In this document: piece after piece, positions 63,708 to 64,000 of the stretch
Layout of the letters: every line of letters starts with the position of its first letter
Numbering within the stretch: the first letter of the stretch is position 1
NCBI GenBank assembly: GCA_051294375.1
Contig: CM119265.1
Coordinates: forward strand, 7,015,489-7,079,488
Direction of reading: 5' to 3'
DNA: 64,000 bases
Origin: Paraspadella gotoi
Taxonomy: Eukaryota > Chaetognatha
Notes under the pieces: generated by a model
What the model saw: only the letters and a program-made list of their open reading frames with translations
Told to the model about the DNA's origin: nothing
The model's database searches: none
Position numbers and translations under genes: made by a program

Positions 63708-64000
63708 ATGAAAGAATCTCCGAAAACTTGCTCCACTCAGCCTCCCCCTCAGCCGGAGGAAATGGACATTGTGGCGGCGACGCAGTTCGGTTTCATCGAT
63801 CGCTGTCGCCAACTAATCGAGTCAAAGGTGGCTGACGTGAACCAGGTCGACTCCGAGGGCTGCTACCTTCTCCACTGGGCGGCGATTAACAACCGGACGC
63901 AGTTAATCGAGTACTTCATCTCTATCGGCGCCGTCATCGACCAGATCGGCGGCGAGCTGGAGGCGTCGCCGCTCCACTGGGCGACTCGTTCCGGTCATCT
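63708..64000 (+). CDS. ZDHHC17: ZDHHC17/HIP14-type palmitoyltransferase, first exon (runs off the window)
   Basis: The 97 codons visible match the ankyrin-repeat start of ZDHHC17/13: MDIVAATQFGFIDRCRQLIE, DSEGCYLLHWAAINNRTQLI, FISIGAVIDQIGGELEASPL and HWATRSGH. The DHHC catalytic and transmembrane parts lie beyond 64000. This Golgi enzyme palmitoylates SNAP25-like and huntingtin-like partners through its ankyrin domain. TTGTTTTTCCAG (AG at 63618-63619) lies 88 nt before the ATG. ZDHHC13 is the alternative paralogue. Confidence 0.93.
   Translation, partial: MKESPKTCSTQPPPQPEEMDIVAATQFGFIDRCRQLIESKVADVNQVDSEGCYLLHWAAINNRTQLIEYFISIGAVIDQIGGELEASPLHWATRSGH

Overview
The window is nuclear DNA from an animal, probably an invertebrate. 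Protein-coding exons are broken by many short (about 60-100 nt) GT-AG introns and encode close orthologues of metazoan proteins: flightless-1, EFTUD2, WAPL, tuberin, tafazzin, Rab21, an LEDGF/HDGF-type PWWP protein, PGAP4, a rhodopsin-class GPCR and a ZDHHC17-type palmitoyltransferase. Exons are clearly GC-richer than the AT-rich introns and spacers. The lineage cannot be fixed from sequence alone.

Layout. 1-7.6 kb: the 3' two thirds of flightless-1 (+), with a two-exon membrane-protein gene nested in one intron on the minus strand. 8.2-13.3 kb: the U5 snRNP GTPase EFTUD2, with a repetitive mobile-element-like block in intron 3. 13.7-19.2 kb: WAPL. 19.6-26.0 kb: TSC2. 26.6-28.9 kb: an unusual double-domain spermidine/spermine acetyltransferase-like gene. 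29.2-31.1 kb: an SV2-like major-facilitator transporter. 31.4-33.7 kb: two tandem tafazzin genes. 34.2-40.0 kb: RAB21, RPL7A (eL8), CDIPT and NOC4L, closely packed. 40.2-42.8 kb: an unrecognised single-pass membrane protein. 43.3-47.9 kb: a PWWP plus integrase-binding-domain-like protein. 48.1-51.1 kb: a small ParB/sulfiredoxin-like protein whose 2.2 kb intron is packed with dispersed repeats. 51.3-52.2 kb: an intronless hnRNP D/AB-type RNA-binding protein. 52.2-59.8 kb: a gene desert holding a ~2.5 kb insertion flanked by a ~25 bp direct repeat. 59.9-64 kb: PGAP4, a minus-strand GPCR, a tRNA-Cys and the first exon of a ZDHHC17-like gene.

The genes are mostly housekeeping and do not form one pathway. 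CDIPT and TSC2 touch phosphoinositide/mTOR signalling, WAPL acts on cohesin, and EFTUD2, eL8, NOC4L and the hnRNP serve RNA and ribosome biology. Three points stand out. All the recognised genes except the nested gene, the GPCR and the tRNA are on the plus strand, and many have a 3' splice-acceptor-like sequence shortly before the ATG, suggesting spliced leader addition or 5' UTR introns. The acetyltransferase gene is an in-frame fusion of two complete three-exon copies. WAPL carries five perfectly periodic KTF[QE]R decapeptide repeats resembling its PDS5-binding motif. Exon coordinates were derived by hand from splice consensus, reading-frame phase and remembered family sequences; no search or alignment was run.
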